A DNA stretch of 64,000 nucleotides. It comes from Calvatia gigantea. Its lineage: Eukaryota > Basidiomycota > Agaricomycetes > Agaricales > Lycoperdaceae. Where the stretch lies: positions 186,001 through 250,000 of the forward strand of contig JACAAK010000003.1 of assembly GCA_025093985.1 (NCBI GenBank), given 5' to 3'. The position numbers were made by a program, and so were the translations under genes. Shown here in pieces: positions 61,401 through 64,000 of the stretch (its first letter is position 1; every line of letters starts with the position of its first letter). The notes below the pieces were generated by a model. That model was not told the DNA's origin. It saw only the letters and a list, made by a program, of their open reading frames with translations, and did no database searches.

Positions 61401-64000
61401 TTGCGTCACCTGCACAATTCTTGTCACCTCGCCACTGTCTAGAAATGGTACACGTGTTCTTTTGGAATGAATACATGATTTTTTATACCGGAATCCAAAC
61501 TCCCCAACATATTCAGGGCTGTCGCCTCCCTTAGGACTACTTCGGATGTTCCCGTGCCTGTTCACCGCAAAGGCCTTGTCAGGATTAAGTTGAAACAAGG
61601 ATCTACATCACAACGCAAGCTCAAGTCTTGGTGTTTCGCTATGGCCTAGATCAGTAAAGGGAGATGTGGTGGAGCAGGAGCTCCATGTACCCCTTTCGTA
61701 CAATCATTATCGAGGTCGATGCTGGTCCCCAGAACCTGGATAAGGGTTTAATATGCAATGGTCTGAAGTCCATCTTACGCACCTGTCCAAGGCCATCCGT
61801 CTCGGCGACTGTTAGTACACGCACGCCTGCACCGCCGATATGTCATCATACTCACCCATGACCCAGTTCTCTGGAGTTGACGTAGGTGGTGCCGCGAAAG
61901 GCTATTTCCCTCGCAGACTTTGAGCTTTCGAGCTCAAAGAACAACCCCGGGTTTGGCATTTGAAGTAACTCATCGCTGGTGCACCGGGAAGCCTCAATAG
62001 ACATTTTAGCTCTTCAAATAAGCGAAGGGTCCCGTACAGCTTGGGCCCTGATTCTACCATCTGAGATAACAGTCGCTTATTCACAGGTGGCGGAACTGAG
62101 AGATCTTCCTTCTCTGAGATTTTTTCTGCAGCCGACCGGTTAGGAGCGACATTTCACTAATGTGCTTCTTGAGTGTTCACTGACCTGAGTACCGTGTCGT
62201 GGCACCACCAACGAGGTCCTTCTCCAGCGCCTCTTTACGAATATCTAGGAGAAATCTCATTCACAACATGACATACATGACATCACTTCTTTCCACCGCG
62301 CCGGCGGGAAACGCGGAAACGCCACACAATCCGCAAATATCACGCTAAGTATGTACAATAGTTGGAAAGTCAGCTTCAAAAACCTGACATCCAGTTATTA
62401 ATAGCTGGGGCTTGTGCCCGACCAAGAAGCTGCCAATGAATACATTGTGACCCTGCCCGACGAGAGAAGGCGTTATTTCCACCGTCTTCTTATTTTTCTC
62501 GACATTACAGCTGCCATAGAAAAGGATTCTCACCACCAAAAGCCAAATGGGACAGTTTCAGAAAGGATAGGGACAGGCACAATATTTTCAATCAATTCAC
62601 AATCTGAGTCGCGCCCGCGCGAAAGTTGGAGTTGGCGTGTGTTGATGGACTGCTCGCTCATTCTCGTGGTGCTGCTCCAAACCTGGGTGTGTCATGAGTA
62701 TGCCATGAGTGTGCCATGAGTGTGACGACCTTTTGGCGCTTCAACTCAGCGCTATCCAACCCTGGAGGGTGACAAACGGACAAGGCCGGGGCCGACTCGG
62801 AATATGGGATGACGGTGGAATGTGCGATATCCTCAATTTCTACTCGGAAATTCTTAAATCATCTCACGGACACGAAACACCTTCCTCACCGTGCCGGACG
62901 GGATTAGATCTAGCGCAAACGAGACGTCAGTCGTCCTCACAACCCGTTTGTTGTTCAAGGAACCTTCGATAATTTCTGGAGATGCGGGTCCGCCCTATTC
63001 GATTCCTGAGATCAGAGACTCAATGACGACGTGCAATTACAAGATTCTAAATGCTGTGAGCCTGTTACTCTCAGGTTCGTTGTTATCCTGAAAGATTTTG
63101 TTCACATTGTACGTAGCTACCGATCTTACAAGGCCCGGTTTCGTATGAGGCAGACCAAACGAGAATCAGGATGTATATCCAGCCATGAGCCGGCGGCTGC
63201 TTTGCATGCCTGTTTAATTCCTTGGAGTTATCATTAGGTTCAGATCCCGCGCTATTCACCTTTGTGAATTGCGACAACCACGGAAGGCGTTTCTGTGTTG
63301 AGGGCGGGGACAGGCACTTTCCGAAGAACAAGCCACCCACCCGTTAGAGTTCTGTCTTCCTTACCGACGACCCAAGGTCTTGAGACTAGGGGGTCATTCT
63401 TGTCCCTCTCATATATCAGCCACCCCTGAGAAGCCCAATAATAACACTTCGGCACTCTCATCTGGTGTACACTGATAACAGCTGGGTCAAGCCGAAATGG
63501 TTCATTGTCCCAGACCTCTCACATGACTAAATTCACCGAAAAAGTGTGTTCGAAACACAGTAGACTGGATACACAACACAACATAGAACTCGGGGTAGTT
63601 GACAAAGCAAAGCATGACAGTGGTGAGGGAACACTACGAAACTCTGTGATGCTTTTATACGAGCGTGAAAAGTTAGACAGTATACAAAGGCAAGAAAAGA
63701 ATAGACAGCACTGGAGCGAGAAAGCGAGGCACAAAGCGTTGGGCCATTCAATTGATGGAAGGAAGGCGGGGAAGGAGAAGTGGGAATCAGGTCATCAGAA
63801 TTACATGATTAGTCGTCGTAAAAGCTGCAAAGTAATCAACAAGATCATGAAGAGTCGTGAACAGCATTCCAAATGGGTGATGGAAGAATGAACAATGAAC
63901 ACGGGGCCGTGCCTTTGATGCATGTAGAGCTACTGAGAACTAGGGGAGAGGGAACCATAAAACACAGATATGACGAGGCATAGCATAAAGACACTTCCAG
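61401..64000. other. 2.6-kb region with no supported gene
   Basis: This holds the laccase 3' flank and several short frames. A minus-strand frame at 63252-63461 and a lysine-rich plus-strand frame at 63505-63891 (128 residues) have no recognised feature; the latter may be a small unknown gene, but nothing supports it beyond length. A short tandem repeat lies at 62687-62724. Confidence 0.35.
62687..62724. repeat. 11-base tandem repeat, about 3.5 units
   Basis: Units of the form GTGTGCCATGA repeat head to tail with one or two changes (GTGTGTCATGA, GTATGCCATGA, GTGTGCCATGA). I see no attached gene. Confidence 0.7.

Noticed and set aside
63505..63891. Lysine-rich frame of 128 codons near the right edge
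   Set aside because: Open but without recognised motif, intron or repeat partner; not supported enough to call.

Overview
The window looks like nuclear DNA of a mushroom-forming basidiomycete (Agaricomycetes). Genes are split by many short GT-AG introns of about 50 bases. The recognisable genes include a class I hydrophobin, a laccase, a CBM20-bearing alpha-amylase, a GtaA-like glutaminase and an F-box protein, all common in that group. No organism can be named from sequence alone.

Layout. 0.4-7.1 kb: a complete eIF2alpha kinase GCN2 gene (minus strand). 8.9-22.1 kb: three paralogues (A, B, C) of an alpha-helical protein I do not recognise, all on the minus strand. B and C each carry an F-box gene or F-box 3' fragment on the same side, so this is a tandem duplication of a two-gene block. 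A hybrid copy of GCN2 (kinase-insert fragment joined to GCN2 5' flank) lies between A and B. 24.2-27.6 kb: hydrophobin and a Gre2/DFR-like SDR reductase, with a relic of an SRPK-type kinase between them. 28.3-47.5 kb: an accessory region built from repeated copies of a divergent gene pair. One gene encodes a secreted-signal, glycine-rich, seven-TM protein (five copies plus one fragment); the other encodes a PEBP-family protein (one intact copy, two relics). This region also holds a GtaA-like glutaminase gene with a membrane anchor and coiled-coil tail, and a 514-bp solo LTR with a perfect 5-bp target duplication. 47.6-54.4 kb: a damaged complex I NDUFS7/PSST copy, small unknown genes, an SRPK-type kinase and a probably mitochondrial protein. 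55.4-61.4 kb: secreted alpha-amylase and laccase. 61.4-64 kb: no confident gene.

Many genes carry single-base frame breaks (helical B and C, F-box, glutaminase, NDUFS7 copy, amylase, laccase, most seven-TM copies). GCN2, hydrophobin, SDR, SRPK kinase, PEBP and seven-TM copy 3 read through cleanly. Repeat copies with several lesions are best read as pseudogenes. For amylase and laccase a single indel could equally be an assembly error; read data would settle this.

The most novel material is the seven-TM/PEBP amplification and the helical A/B/C family. I found no homologue from memory for either the seven-TM or the helical protein.
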